64,000 nucleotides of DNA from Pantoea sp. CCBC3-3-1 (GCF_007981265.1 NZ_CP034363.1:1860001-1924000), one strand, 5' to 3'. Positions 28,408-37,875 are shown, counted from the first letter of the stretch. Notes: a model not told the origin generated them from the letters alone. Numbers and translations: made by a program.

Positions 28408-29715
28408 ATGAAAAAAACATTTCTGCTTCCGCTGCTATTCATTCCTTGCGTGTCGTACGCCGCAGCGTCTGTAACGCTCAGTACCATTACATCAGATCCT
28501 ATTACCAACAGTTTCGTATTAGTTAACCTGGCCCTGACGATATTTTTTGCTTTTATACGCTTTGACAGGTTTGCCATTGTTCATGGTCCAGAAATACTCA
28601 CTACTGTTGGTATTCTCGGTTGTTTTGCGGGTATTGCAACTTCGCTGCTGCATTTTGATTCAACCAATGTGGCAGAAAGCGTACCTCACCTGCTTGAAGG
28701 GGTGAAGACAGCATTCCTTGCTTCATTAAGTGGTGTCGGTGGTTCGCTTATTATCAGAGCAAGGCACTATTTCCAGAAAAAACCCATTCCCCAAACTGCC
28801 GGTACTCCTAAAGCTGCGACTCTGGATGATGTAGTTGCTGCCACTCACGCACTTCAGCAGAGCCTTGCCGGTAAGGAAGATAGTAGTCTTCTGACACAGC
28901 TAAAATTAATGCGTCAGGAACAGGTAGATGAATTACGCACACTGCGCAGCGCCTTTGATACTTTTTCTCAGAAAATGGCCGAGAATGGCTCTAAGGCACT
29001 TATTGAGGCGCTGAAGGGAGTTATTCATGATTTTAATGCGCAGATTAATGAGCAGTTTGGCGATAATTTTAAACACCTGAACGCAAGTGTAGAAAAACTG
29101 GTCGTCTGGCAGCAGCAGTATAAAGAGGAGCTCGACACGTTACAGAGTTTGCAAAAATCTTCAGCCGGGGATCTTAAAGAAGCTTCACTGGGACTCGCGT
29201 CGTTTATCGGGCAGGCATCCAGTTTTGCCCGGACCGCCGACGCGTTAGAGGAAACGCTGGTGAATCTGGCCCGGCAGCATGGGGAGATCGATCAGTCTCA
29301 GCGTTCCATGAGTGAAGTATTATTGCAGATGAAAGACGTCACACCTCAGTTCTCACGAAAAATTGATGAAATGACCACCTCAATGACGTTGGGCGTTGCA
29401 AAATTACAGAATGATGTGAGTGATATTGTCAGCGATTTTGGTACCCAGGCACAATCCTTCTCCACGGAAATAAAACATTTCTTAACGGAGACGCTCAGTC
29501 AGTCACGGTCGGAAGTTAATTCAGAACTTACCCAGTCAGTAGACAAGATCCGCCAAAGCGTTGTCGCTCTGGATACAGGGTTGCAGGAGGAACTGACAAA
29601 GAGTCTCGAAACTCTTGGTCGGCAGCTTGCCTCCCTTTCCGAAAAATTCGTAGCCGATTATACCCCTTTGACCGAACGTCTGAGGGATGTTGTGCGTATC
29701 GCTTCAGCGACGTGA
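28408..29715 (+). CDS. zorA: ZorA-like MotA/TolQ/ExbB-type membrane motor protein
   Basis: A 435-aa protein with an N-terminal hydrophobic segment (1-20) and further helices at about 34-52, 62-83 and 94-115. The last holds the MotA/ExbB-like LLEGVKTAFLASLSGVGGSL. A long, mostly helical cytoplasmic tail of about 300 residues follows, as in ZorA of the Zorya anti-phage system, where ZorA5-ZorB2 forms a proton-driven complex with a long tail. Next come a ZorB-like gene 7 nt downstream and an HNH gene, the gene order of Zorya type II. The start codon is uncertain because no ribosome-binding site is visible. Confidence 0.78.
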   Translation: MKKTFLLPLLFIPCVSYAAASVTLSTITSDPITNSFVLVNLALTIFFAFIRFDRFAIVHGPEILTTVGILGCFAGIATSLLHFDSTNVAESVPHLLEGVKTAFLASLSGVGGSLIIRARHYFQKKPIPQTAGTPKAATLDDVVAATHALQQSLAGKEDSSLLTQLKLMRQEQVDELRTLRSAFDTFSQKMAENGSKALIEALKGVIHDFNAQINEQFGDNFKHLNASVEKLVVWQQQYKEELDTLQSLQKSSAGDLKEASLGLASFIGQASSFARTADALEETLVNLARQHGEIDQSQRSMSEVLLQMKDVTPQFSRKIDEMTTSMTLGVAKLQNDVSDIVSDFGTQAQSFSTEIKHFLTETLSQSRSEVNSELTQSVDKIRQSVVALDTGLQEELTKSLETLGRQLASLSEKFVADYTPLTERLRDVVRIASAT

Positions 29716-29722
29716 GAAAAAT

Positions 29723-30403
29723 ATGAATTTAGAACAGAGCAACCAATCTTATTGGATACCCCTCGCGGACCTTATGACGGGCTTAATGATGGTGTTCATG
29801 CTACTGACTGCTGCATTTATGCTTCGCGTAGAGCAAACAACGACGCTTGTTGTAAAAGAGTATGAAGTCACGAAGCGTGATTTGCAGATGGCCCTGCAGA
29901 AAGAATTTGCGAAAGACCTGAAGCAATGGAATGCTGAAATTTTGGGGGATATGACTATCCGTTTTAACGATCCCTCCGTCCTTTTCGCCACAGGCTCGTC
30001 AGAATTAAGACCTCGTTTTAGAGAAGTGCTTGGTAAGTTTTTCCCACGTTACATCGCGCTGCTGACGTCAGAAAAATACAGGGGCGCCGTTAAGGAAATA
30101 CGTATTGAAGGACATACAAGCGCTTTCTGGAGTGGAGCGCTGGATGAAAGACAGGCTTATTTTAAAAACATGGAACTCTCTCAGGCAAGGACTCGTAGCA
30201 CGCTTGAATATCTGATGTCATTGCCAAAAGTGCAGGGCGACGGAAAATGGCTTTTTCAGCATGTGACAGCAAATGGTCTTTCTTCCTCCCATCCTCTCTT
30301 ACATGAGTCATCGCAGGCGGCGAACCAGCGCGTTGAATTTCGCATCGTTACCAATGCCAGCGAAAAAATGGATCTTATTGCAGAGAAATTATCTAAAAAA
30401 TGA
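29723..30403 (+). CDS. zorB: ZorB-like MotB/OmpA-domain protein
   Basis: A 226-aa protein with one N-terminal membrane helix (WIPLADLMTGLMMVFMLLTA). The conserved proton-channel aspartate is D16, as in MotB and ZorB (PFWISYADLM-type motif). A C-terminal OmpA-like peptidoglycan-binding domain follows (IRIEGHTS, LSQARTRSTLEYL, ANQRVEFRIV). It would form the stator-like complex with ZorA and anchor it to peptidoglycan. The start is the ATG at 29723. The stop overlaps the next start by 4 nt. Confidence 0.82.
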   Translation: MNLEQSNQSYWIPLADLMTGLMMVFMLLTAAFMLRVEQTTTLVVKEYEVTKRDLQMALQKEFAKDLKQWNAEILGDMTIRFNDPSVLFATGSSELRPRFREVLGKFFPRYIALLTSEKYRGAVKEIRIEGHTSAFWSGALDERQAYFKNMELSQARTRSTLEYLMSLPKVQGDGKWLFQHVTANGLSSSHPLLHESSQAANQRVEFRIVTNASEKMDLIAEKLSKK

Positions 30404-31248
30404 GTTTTAAGTTACCTGATTTTCTCAACTGGTCGCCACTGAATACTTTGCGAGAGAAAATGGGAGCCCCGCTGACGGATAACTTTGTGCTGGCCCCCAT
30501 TTCTTCTAAAAGCAACATTATGGATCAATTGAATGCCGGCGGCGTCGAAATTGATCTCGATGAAATCAGCGTCCATGAGGATGGGACGTTACTCTACCAA
30601 GGCTATCGAGGTCTTTTACATATTAGAGATGTATCTTCTATCGCGGGTGATACGAGGATGCCAAGATTTCATCTGGCATATTGCCAGACTCTCGAAAAGA
30701 TGCAGAAAAACGCACGATTTGACCGATATGTTGTTGCACAAACGACCTCCGGTGAGTTTAAAGTCAACATCATTGATCGGGAAGAAGTAGTGTCGCAACA
30801 AGTAAGATTAAATGTATGCCAGAACTGTCTCGACAAGATCCACTGGAAGGGGTTTAGCATACCTGGTCTGTCACGTATGGAAAGGCAGAATCGAGTTGAC
30901 GTTTTTTCGCTACCTGAATTTTTTGAGAAATACCCTCGCGATTTGATCGGGAAAAAAACCTTACATACTTCAACTACTGCGCCACTTAATATCTATTCAA
31001 AAGACTGGCCTAAATTGTCAAAGGAGATCAGACATAAACGTGGGCACAAATGCGAATCCTGCCATCAATCTTTCAGCAAGGATGATTCTCGATTCCTCCA
31101 TGTTCACCATCGCAATGGTTTAAAGAATGACAACAGGAGCGAAAATCTGGCAGTGCTTTGTATTGCCTGCCATGCAAACCAGCCGGAGCATGGACATCTC
31201 AGGGCTCATCCTGATTACAAACTATTTATGACACGGCAGCAGCGCTGA
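30400..31248 (+). CDS. zorE: ZorE-like HNH endonuclease of the Zorya type II-like system
   Basis: A 282-aa protein with a C-terminal HNH domain at about residues 215-265. It has two Cys pairs (CESC and CIAC), the His pair of VHHRNG, and Asn in SENLAVLC. A CxxC pair (CQNC) precedes it in the middle. In Zorya type II the third gene is an HNH nuclease (ZorE) thought to nick or cut invading DNA. The 4-nt overlap with zorB supports one operon. The N-terminal 140 residues are not recognisable to me. Confidence 0.78.
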   Translation: MSFKLPDFLNWSPLNTLREKMGAPLTDNFVLAPISSKSNIMDQLNAGGVEIDLDEISVHEDGTLLYQGYRGLLHIRDVSSIAGDTRMPRFHLAYCQTLEKMQKNARFDRYVVAQTTSGEFKVNIIDREEVVSQQVRLNVCQNCLDKIHWKGFSIPGLSRMERQNRVDVFSLPEFFEKYPRDLIGKKTLHTSTTAPLNIYSKDWPKLSKEIRHKRGHKCESCHQSFSKDDSRFLHVHHRNGLKNDNRSENLAVLCIACHANQPEHGHLRAHPDYKLFMTRQQR

Positions 31249-31484
31249 TAGCGTGATGTTTAAGTCTCCATGCAGGGAACGGGTCAACAAACCGACTCTA
31301 CTGACCGACGGTTGTATCTAATATCGGGGGCATGTCAGGACCCCCTCCGTCTTCACAAATAAATATACGGATCTAATTTTAGAGAGCTTCCATTATCTGT
31401 GTGAGGCTAACGTCCGCTTTTCGCTCATTGCAAACTAAGCGCCAGCGGCATTCCGTTTATTGCCTAATCTCAGCAGAGCGCAGA

Positions 31485-31574
31485 CTTGTCACTGGCGGTA
31501 CCAGCGGAATGGGACTGGCAGGTGCTCAGCCAATTGTCCGTGAAGGCGGTCACGTAGCCAATCCCCGCGCTTAA
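31485..31574 (+). pseudogene. Short-chain dehydrogenase N-terminal fragment
   Basis: Thirty codons encode the Rossmann start of an SDR enzyme (LVTGGTSGMGLAGAQPIVRE, then GGHVA) before a stop. The rest of the gene is missing. There is no other gene in the 420 bp between zorE and the hydrolase. Confidence 0.6.
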
Positions 31575-31671
31575 AACCGAGCGCCTCCGGCTAAAACCAT
31601 TAGTTGCCCAGATTTAGCAGTTCTTCAGCCGCGCTAAGCCAGATCCCTGGCAACATCCATAAGCGTCTTCT

Positions 31672-32568
31672 TTACTGAATATTTTTATCCAGAAACGCAT
31701 GGATAGCAGGAATAATTTCCTTGCCGTGGGTTTCCAGCGCGAAGTGTCCGGTGTCGTAGAAGCGAATGTCCGCATTGGGAAGATCGCGTTTCCAGGCCTC
31801 TGCGCCAGCTGGAAGGAAAAACGGATCGTTTTTTCCCCAAACCGCCAGCAGAGGGGGCTGAGCCTCGCGGAAGTACTTCTGGAAGTCAGGATACATTGCC
31901 ACATTCGAGGCGTAATCCAGCAGCAGATCGAGTTGGATATCCGCATTGCCCGGTCGCGATATTTGCACTCCTTCCAAAGTGTATCCATCTGGCGAAACGG
32001 AACTCTTATCGGCAACGCCCTCAAGGTATTGCCACTTAATCGAGGCCGGTGTCGGAAAGTCATGCAGGGCATGCCGGTTCTGCTGCGTGGGTTCGTGCCA
32101 GTACTTCCGGATAGGTGCCCAGCTCTCGCCCAGTCCTTCCTCATAAGCGTTGCCGTTCTGGGAAATGATGGCGGTCACACGCTGCGGATGTGCAAAAGCA
32201 AGACGCCAGCCCACCGGAGCGCCGTAGTCGTGAACCATAAGCGCGTAGGTAGTCAGCTTAAGCTGTTCGGTGAACAGTCCGATGGTTTTCGCCAGCTGGT
32301 TGAAAGTATAGGCGTACTCATCTCGTGCCGGCGCTTCGGTAAAGCCGAACGCCGGCAGATCTGGCGCGATGACGTGATAGCGATCGGCAAGTGCGGGGAT
32401 TAGGTCGCGGAACATGAAGGATGAGGCCGCAAAGCCGTGAAGCAGCATTATCGTGGGCGCTTTTGGATTACCGGCTTCGCGGTAGAAAATCTTAACGTTA
32501 TCAACCTGTTCGTAGCGGTAGTGAACCGGATTTACTGCCGCGGCGGCAATTGAATGAGAAACGGTCAT
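31672..32568 (-). CDS. Alpha/beta hydrolase (epoxide hydrolase/haloalkane dehalogenase-like)
   Basis: A 298-aa alpha/beta-fold hydrolase. It shows the HGF oxyanion loop (MLLHGFAASSFMF), PDLPAFGFTEAP, and an aspartate nucleophile elbow (MVHDYGAPVGW) in place of serine. The late acid and His are in WGKNDPFFLP and DTGHFALE. An Asp nucleophile points to the epoxide hydrolase/dehalogenase branch; substrate unknown. I take the ATG at 32568 (AGGTG 6 nt upstream) rather than 32577. It is divergent from a CGNR regulator that probably controls it. Confidence 0.88.
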   Translation of the reverse strand: MTVSHSIAAAAVNPVHYRYEQVDNVKIFYREAGNPKAPTIMLLHGFAASSFMFRDLIPALADRYHVIAPDLPAFGFTEAPARDEYAYTFNQLAKTIGLFTEQLKLTTYALMVHDYGAPVGWRLAFAHPQRVTAIISQNGNAYEEGLGESWAPIRKYWHEPTQQNRHALHDFPTPASIKWQYLEGVADKSSVSPDGYTLEGVQISRPGNADIQLDLLLDYASNVAMYPDFQKYFREAQPPLLAVWGKNDPFFLPAGAEAWKRDLPNADIRFYDTGHFALETHGKEIIPAIHAFLDKNIQ

Positions 32569-32579
32569 GATTATCACCT

Positions 32580-32651
32580 GTAACCATTAAAGTTTGAATT
32601 TGAAGGTTACATGTATTTTTGGTAACCTGCCAGAAAAAATTTATGGGTTAC
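32580..32651. promoter_or_regulatory. Repeated GGTTAC half-sites between hydrolase and CGNR regulator
   Basis: The divergent promoter holds GTAACC at 32580-32585, an inverted repeat AGGTTAC-N11-GTAACCT at 32604-32628, and GGTTAC at 32646-32651. Four half-sites in about 70 bp suggest an operator for the adjacent CGNR regulator. Confidence 0.55.
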
Positions 32652-32659
32652 ATAGCAGC

Positions 32660-33244
32660 ATGAATTCAGACAGCACTTTTTCCGACGCCCCGTTTCTGGC
32701 TGATAACCTGGCCCTTGATTTCATTAACAGCGAATATGGCGTGGACGATAAACGTCATGATTGTTTTATTGATGATCAAAGCGTTGCCGACTGGCTGAGT
32801 AGGGCCGAAGTGTTGCCCGACATCAATGGCCAACAGCTACCGGATGGACTGCTTACCGAGGCGCGTGAACTTCGCGACACGGCAAGGAATATTGTGCACG
32901 CCGCCATAAGCGGTGCTCCGGCAGAACTGGCCGTAATTAATCGGGTGCTTGAGGTGGGATGCCCAATCAGGAAGCTGGAATGGCACGACGACGTGCAGCA
33001 CTTCCGGATCGCCGTTTATCAAAATACCAGAAGCCCGTCCGGCCTTCTCTGGCCTATTGCCGATGCGCTGGTGAGTCTGATCACCAGCGAGAAATTCGAA
33101 TTCGTTCGTCAGTGCGAGGCCCATGACTGCATTCTGCTGTTCCACGACCTGAGTAAATCTCACCGTCGACGCTGGTGCAGCATGGCCACCTGCGGCAACC
33201 GCATGAAAGTGGCGGCATTTCGCTCCAGAAAGAAAGCTGATTAA
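32660..33244 (+). CDS. CGNR zinc-finger (ABATE domain) transcriptional regulator
   Basis: A 194-aa protein with an N-terminal ABATE ligand-binding-like domain starting LADNLALDFINSE. The C-terminal CGNR zinc finger has Cys residues in RQCEAHDCILLF and RRWCSMATCGNRMK. Such regulators usually control an adjacent enzyme gene, here the divergent hydrolase. The frame opens at 32594, but conservation starts at the ATG at 32660. Confidence 0.88.
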   Translation: MNSDSTFSDAPFLADNLALDFINSEYGVDDKRHDCFIDDQSVADWLSRAEVLPDINGQQLPDGLLTEARELRDTARNIVHAAISGAPAELAVINRVLEVGCPIRKLEWHDDVQHFRIAVYQNTRSPSGLLWPIADALVSLITSEKFEFVRQCEAHDCILLFHDLSKSHRRRWCSMATCGNRMKVAAFRSRKKAD

Positions 33245-33417
33245 GGCAGATTCGCCAGGACTGCGCGGAAAGCCTGAGCGACCTTATGCGCATAATCGAG
33301 GTTTTTATCGCAAACAGGGGCTGCCGGACTATACATCACGTTGCCCCAGCCTTGTCAGGCGCTGTTCCCCTGGACAACGTTTGCCTGACAGCGATGCAAC
33401 ATATTGGGAAAGGCCAG

Positions 33418-34071
33418 ATGCAAGCTTTACAAAAACCGCCTGTTAATCGAAGAATGAGTCGTCAGCTGTTTGTTTCTCTGGATGGGCCGAAGGGCGCCGG
33501 TAAAACCACACTGTTGGAGGCCATGACGAAAGTATTGAGGGCTGACAATAAGAAGGTGATCCGACTTTGCGAGAAAAAAAGCGATCCCTTCAGAAGGGAA
33601 ACAATGGCCCTCGTCAACAGGCTAGCCAGAAATCCCACTCTGGATTTGGAATGGGAGATTTGTAAACGTTTTGCTGATAGCCGTGCCTGGATTTCCCAGC
33701 AAGTGTTGCCTGAACAGCCACCGGACAGCATTATCTTGATGGATCGCTGGTATCCGTCGGATGCCGCGTTTCGCCGGATGATTCCATTTGCAGAGATTTT
33801 ACAGCTTAACATTGAACAAAACGTGCGAACACCTGACCTGCATGTCGGGGTGGTTACTGCGCCTGATATTTCATGGGCAAGAGCCGCGGCCCGCTCGCGG
33901 GGGCTGAACAGTACGGTGATGTATAAGCTGGAAGAACACGTTGCTTGTACCAGGGCATTTGAGCAAGAGATTGCAAATCACGAATGGGTTTTATGCCGTA
34001 ATGAAGGAACGCTCGAAGACGCAACGATGCAGATAATTACTGAGATCTACAGATTACCTGGATGCCCGTAG
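33418..34071 (+). CDS. Thymidylate kinase-like P-loop protein
   Basis: About 217 aa with a Walker A motif in VSLDGPKGAGKTTLLEAM and a DRWYPSD motif like the DR(Y/F) of thymidylate kinases. A lid-like arginine cluster (RAAARSRG) follows. It is probably a nucleoside- or nucleotide-phosphorylating enzyme, but not the housekeeping tmk. Several ATGs are possible. The one at 33418 has GGGAAAGG upstream; 33454 is an alternative just before the conserved part. Confidence 0.72.
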   Translation: MQALQKPPVNRRMSRQLFVSLDGPKGAGKTTLLEAMTKVLRADNKKVIRLCEKKSDPFRRETMALVNRLARNPTLDLEWEICKRFADSRAWISQQVLPEQPPDSIILMDRWYPSDAAFRRMIPFAEILQLNIEQNVRTPDLHVGVVTAPDISWARAAARSRGLNSTVMYKLEEHVACTRAFEQEIANHEWVLCRNEGTLEDATMQIITEIYRLPGCP

Positions 34072-34325
34072 GCATCGGTTTTGCCGCTGAATGCCGCCAG
34101 CAGGGATGTTAATCAACGAGATTCGGCTATTTTTGTCCGGCTTTTTAAATATGTATTGCCTGCGTTTTAATCACGAAAAATACCCGCAGAAGGACTATGC
34201 TATGAAAACATTCTACCAGACCCGAGCCACGCCAACCGGCGTTGTCGCCCACGCCGTTTGTCTCTGTGGCTACGCGCGACGTGGCATTGTCGACGCCAAA
34301 ATGGTTCTGCTCTGAGGATTTCGAC

Positions 34326-34808
34326 ATGACCACCTTTCATCAACTCACTGCCACCAGTTTGCGTGGACAACCCATCTCTATGGCCGACTACGCTGGCAAG
34401 GTGGTTCTGGTGGTTAATACCGCCAGCCATTGTGGCTTCACGCCGCAATACGCAGGTCTTGAAACACTTTACAGGAAGTACGCAAGCCAGGGGCTGGTGG
34501 TGCTTGGGTTTCCCTGCAACCAGTTCGGTAAGCAGGAACCTGGCGGCCCCGACGACATCGCGCAGACCTGTCACATCAACTATGGTGTGAGCTTCCCGAT
34601 GTTCGGGAAAGTGGAGGTCAACGGCGCCGCTACGCACCCGGTGTTTCGTTACCTGAAAGACGGGTTGCCCGGCGTGCTGGGTAAGCGGATCAAGTGGAAC
34701 TTCACTAAGTTCCTGATCGGACGCGACGGCAAACCGCTCAGGCGTTTTGCACCGATCGCTACCCCAGAGAAAATGGAAGCGGCAATCCTTGCAGCACTGG
34801 AAACCTGA
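34326..34808 (+). CDS. Glutathione peroxidase-family thiol peroxidase
   Basis: A 160-aa peroxidase. The peroxidatic cysteine lies in VVNTASHCGFTPQY, the glutamine in LGFPCNQFGKQEPG and the tryptophan in KWNFTKFLIG, the family's catalytic triad. It resembles BtuE-type enterobacterial enzymes that reduce peroxides with thioredoxin or glutathione. The ATG at 34326 has TGAGGA 7 nt upstream. Confidence 0.9.
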   Translation: MTTFHQLTATSLRGQPISMADYAGKVVLVVNTASHCGFTPQYAGLETLYRKYASQGLVVLGFPCNQFGKQEPGGPDDIAQTCHINYGVSFPMFGKVEVNGAATHPVFRYLKDGLPGVLGKRIKWNFTKFLIGRDGKPLRRFAPIATPEKMEAAILAALET

Positions 34809-34865
34809 GTGCTGCGGTAATTCAAACCGTCCACTGTCAGAGGACCTCCGACAAACAAAACGATT

Positions 34866-35030
34866 ATAATTTTTTTCTCATAAAGACGGTCGTTCCACCT
34901 TTGAAGGGTTCATATCTATCGATTTCATATCCTGCCGCCGCATATAATGCAATGTTCGCCCCGAACGCCTGGTTTGTCTGCAAGCGAATTTCCCCAGGCT
35001 TAGCTTGAGCTGCTCCGCAATTGTACTCAA
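34866..35030 (-). pseudogene. GNAT acetyltransferase C-terminal remnant
   Basis: On the minus strand a short stretch reads as the end of a GNAT enzyme (EIRLQTNQAFGANIALYAAA, then GYEIDRYEPFKGGTTVFMRK). It is not preceded by an intact reading frame; the upstream part is frame-shifted. No function is expected. Confidence 0.5.
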
Positions 35031-35221
35031 TTGTTATATGTCACTCCCTGTTCTCCTGATTAAAATTCTTGAACAGAATTGATCTGTGCCATTAATTCTT
35101 TTTCATCTACGGTCATCGTTGCAAGGAAGTCCGCGCGGGGAGGGATATATTTACACAGATAATATTTCATATTGATTCCTGATTGATTGGACAAAATGAG
35201 TGCAAACTGTAGTTTTCACTT

Positions 35222-35807
35222 TCAGGCGGTCTTCACACTTTTCAAAATGGCGCTTTCGAATTCTGCTTCATCAATACCCTTCTGCGTCGCTGCAGCAGCC
35301 TTTTTACGGTAAAGATCGTAATCAGAAATTTTATTGCCGTGCGCCAGCGCTGAATTATGGGCGAGGTCAGTTTTAAACCAGGTTGGCTCAACCATGCTCA
35401 CACTGATATTGAACTGCTCCAGTTCAAAACGCAGCGACTTGAAGTAGCCCTGAACGGCATGTTTTGAAGCGGTGTAGTAGGCAAGGTTTGGTGGTCCGAT
35501 CAAACCCACAATTGAGCTGACAGTTATTATTTTTCCATTCTTCTGAGCCCGAAAACGAGGGAGAGGCGCATTCGTTAATCTGACGGTTCCCCAGAAATTG
35601 GTTTCGAACTGCTGTCTGCCCATCTCAACAGGCGTCTCTTCCGCCACTCCTGTCACCATGTAACCTGCGTTATTCACGAGCACATCCAGCGTATCCATCC
35701 TGGTATAAACTTCCCGTACAAAGGCGTTCACCGACTCATCACTGTCTGTATTGAGCTTTAGCAATGTAAACGGAATGCCTGATGCATGTTTATCAGGTTC
35801 CCGTGGT
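35222..35807 (-). pseudogene. Short-chain dehydrogenase/reductase, truncated at both ends
   Basis: The fragment keeps the NNAG motif (LDVLVNNAGYMVTG), the active-site Ser and the YxxxK pair (IVGLIGPPNLAYYTASKHAV). It lacks the N-terminal TGxxxGxG cofactor loop, as a stop occurs at about 35808. It also ends about 60 residues short of usual. It cannot bind NAD(P) normally and is very probably a pseudogene. Confidence 0.75.
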
Positions 35808-36205
35808 TAAAACGGTTTATTCATACATCCCTTCCGCGTCCGGAAATATGCCGGAGTAATGTGAGTTTGTGGGAACACCGGTGCTCAAAACGCCCTCAAT
35901 GACCAGCATGGCGAATAGTTTTTGTAGAGCCACAAATATGGCTAGAGCACCTCGACGTGTGGATCACTGCATAATCAAGGCCATTGTTGCCGCATTGGTC
36001 GGCTTTATGAGGGCGGATTATAAAGCTGAACGCAACAGGGGGTTAATAAGGTGAATAAAATAACGGGTCGGCTCGATGGTCACACGTATATTCGACTGGT
36101 TAACAGGTTATTTCCAGAACCCATCTCTTGTTGGCTAACGCTTGAAAACGTCGTGCGCTGAGAATACAGCCATCGGGCTCTGACTGGGTGCATTTTTTGA
36201 CTCTA
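35808..36205. other. Intergenic remnant region
   Basis: About 400 bp with short frames on both strands that I cannot assign. It lies between two broken genes and is probably decayed DNA. Confidence 0.4.
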
Positions 36206-36760
36206 CTAGCAGCAGTACGTATCCCTGGCGGATGCACGATCGTCGGGATGCAGGAAATCCAACACCTGTTGACCTATCATCTCCTCGGCCGACCAGCCTG
36301 TCATTTGGCTGTAAGAAGGCGAGATCGACACATATCGGCCGTGCGTGTCGCAATGGGCGATCAGGTCAGTGCTGTTTTCAATCAACAGACGGTATTCTGC
36401 CGCCGTGCGTAACGCATCTTCAAGTGCCTTGCGCTGCCCGGTGATATCAAAAATGAAGCCGTTGTACTGCATGCGGGAAGCGCTGGGTTGGCTATCCGGC
36501 AAGCCTGAAATAATCACACGTCGCGTTGTCCCGTCCAGACAGTGGATCGGCACTTCGATATGAAAGGGAGTCATACATTCCAACGCCGCAGTAAGTTGCA
36601 GCGCGATTCTGGCATCATCGTCAGCCTGCGCGAGCTTCAGCCATGCACTAAGCGTTACGCCCTTCAGCGCGGGCATCAGGCCAGCTGGGCTTTCCTGACA
36701 GGCAATGCATGTGCCATAGGCGTCCGTGGACCAAACGGCGGAAAAGTTAGGTTTGATCAC
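36206..36760 (-). pseudogene. PAS-domain signalling protein, C-terminally truncated
   Basis: About 184 aa with two PAS domains. The first includes ITGQRKALEDALRTAAEYRL as its linker. The second reads SISPSYSQMTGWSAEEMIGQ and continues to FLHPDDRASA, stopping in mid-domain. Full-length relatives continue into a GGDEF, EAL or kinase domain, which is absent. The GTG start at 36760 has AGGA upstream. Most likely the 5' part of a broken sensor or cyclase gene. Confidence 0.7.
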
Positions 36761-36849
36761 AGTATTCCTGGTCGATAACGAGATTCAAGATTAGAAGTTA
36801 GATCATCTTTTATCGGCCGATGTACCGACTATCTTTAATGGAGCAGGGA

Positions 36850-37157
36850 ATGTCTGACAGGAAAGCAAAGAGCCGCAGGAACGCGAGCCCGACACCGCAC
36901 GATCTCGCCTTTAAACAGTTTCTGACCCATCCCGCTACCGCACGGGATTTTATGCAGCTGCATTTGCCCGCGGAGCTGCAGGCCGTCTGCGACTTCAGCA
37001 CTCTTAAGCTGGAGTCCGGCAGCTTTGTTGAGGAAACGCTTCGTCCCTATTTCAGCGACGTGCTCTACAGCCTGAAAACCAAGACCGGCGATGTCAGACG
37101 CAGAGGCGTTTGTACGCGAACTGGCACAGCTTAGCCGGATTGTGCAGGCGCGTTAAG
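36850..37157 (+). pseudogene. Rpn-family (recombination-promoting) nuclease with internal deletion
   Basis: The N-terminus is typical of Rpn/YhgA-like PD-(D/E)XK nucleases ([20 protein letters not shown], then [20 protein letters not shown]). At about 37090 the frame shifts, and the neighbouring frame gives a C-terminal-like ending ([18 protein letters not shown], stop at 37157). The catalytic core is missing, so this is a deletion remnant. Confidence 0.75.
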
Positions 37158-37875
37158 AGTATTAAAGATGGTGGTTGTGCAAAAATTGTTGTCAGGCTGA
37201 ATCTGGCCTGGCGGACAATAAGGCCCAAATGAGGAAGAAATTGTGAAATGAGCAGATGTCTCAATCTTCGCAATCAAATTGAAGGGCTGAAGGTCGGCTA
37301 TGAACTAGAGAAAGTTATATTATTCAAAAGGAAGCGTAAATATTTTGTTTTTTAAAGGAAGTTTAGCTTGAGTGTTTGTTCGGCCAGTTAGCACCGGGTT
37401 TAAGAAGCACAAATCAGTATTCTTTAGTAACACATGACTTCAAAGCTTCAGAAGTTAATAATATTCTTTTTTGAATGTTGCAGATAATATAGCAATAAAT
37501 CAAAGTGTTGCGAGTATCAATCCTGTTCTTTTATAAAAAAGTATTTTTTATCAAGAGGATGCTTTATTTCTCTTATGCTGCTTGCTCGTTAAGCTATTAG
37601 CGTAGCTAATGCTATAAACTAAGGTAAATCTTAAAAAAATGATGTTAAGCCAGTCTTCTAGGATAATTTTTATAAAAAAACGATAAATTTCATAGGGTTA
37701 ATAATTAATTGTTGTCATCTTTTTGTGGATTTATTAAGTGAATCCTATGGATTGATTTTTGTTGTTTAAAGCGGTTTTCAAGTGACGTACATTAATATTT
37801 GCTTTGAAATTACCAGCTGGTTCTTAAAGTAAAACCGTAATATCAGTACGTTTACATTACCTAATGGTGACACTT
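37158..37875. other. AT-rich region upstream of the P47-like gene
   Basis: About 720 bp, strongly AT-rich from about 37300 on. I see no credible gene. It probably contains the promoter and left flank of a horizontally acquired segment. Confidence 0.4.

Noticed and set aside
29687..29722. An earlier start for the ZorB-like protein at 29687.
   Set aside because: It would overlap the zorA end and add a polar segment not seen before the conserved membrane helix; the ATG at 29723 fits the family.
34202..34315. A 37-codon frame starting MKTFYQTRATPTG just before the glutathione peroxidase gene, vaguely like the start of an Ohr peroxidase.
   Set aside because: It ends after 37 codons, lacks the Ohr cysteine motifs, and overlaps only the leader of the peroxidase gene; too weak to call.
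35869..36054. A 61-codon plus-strand frame between the SDR and PAS fragments.
   Set aside because: No family resemblance and no ribosome-binding site; it lies in decayed DNA.
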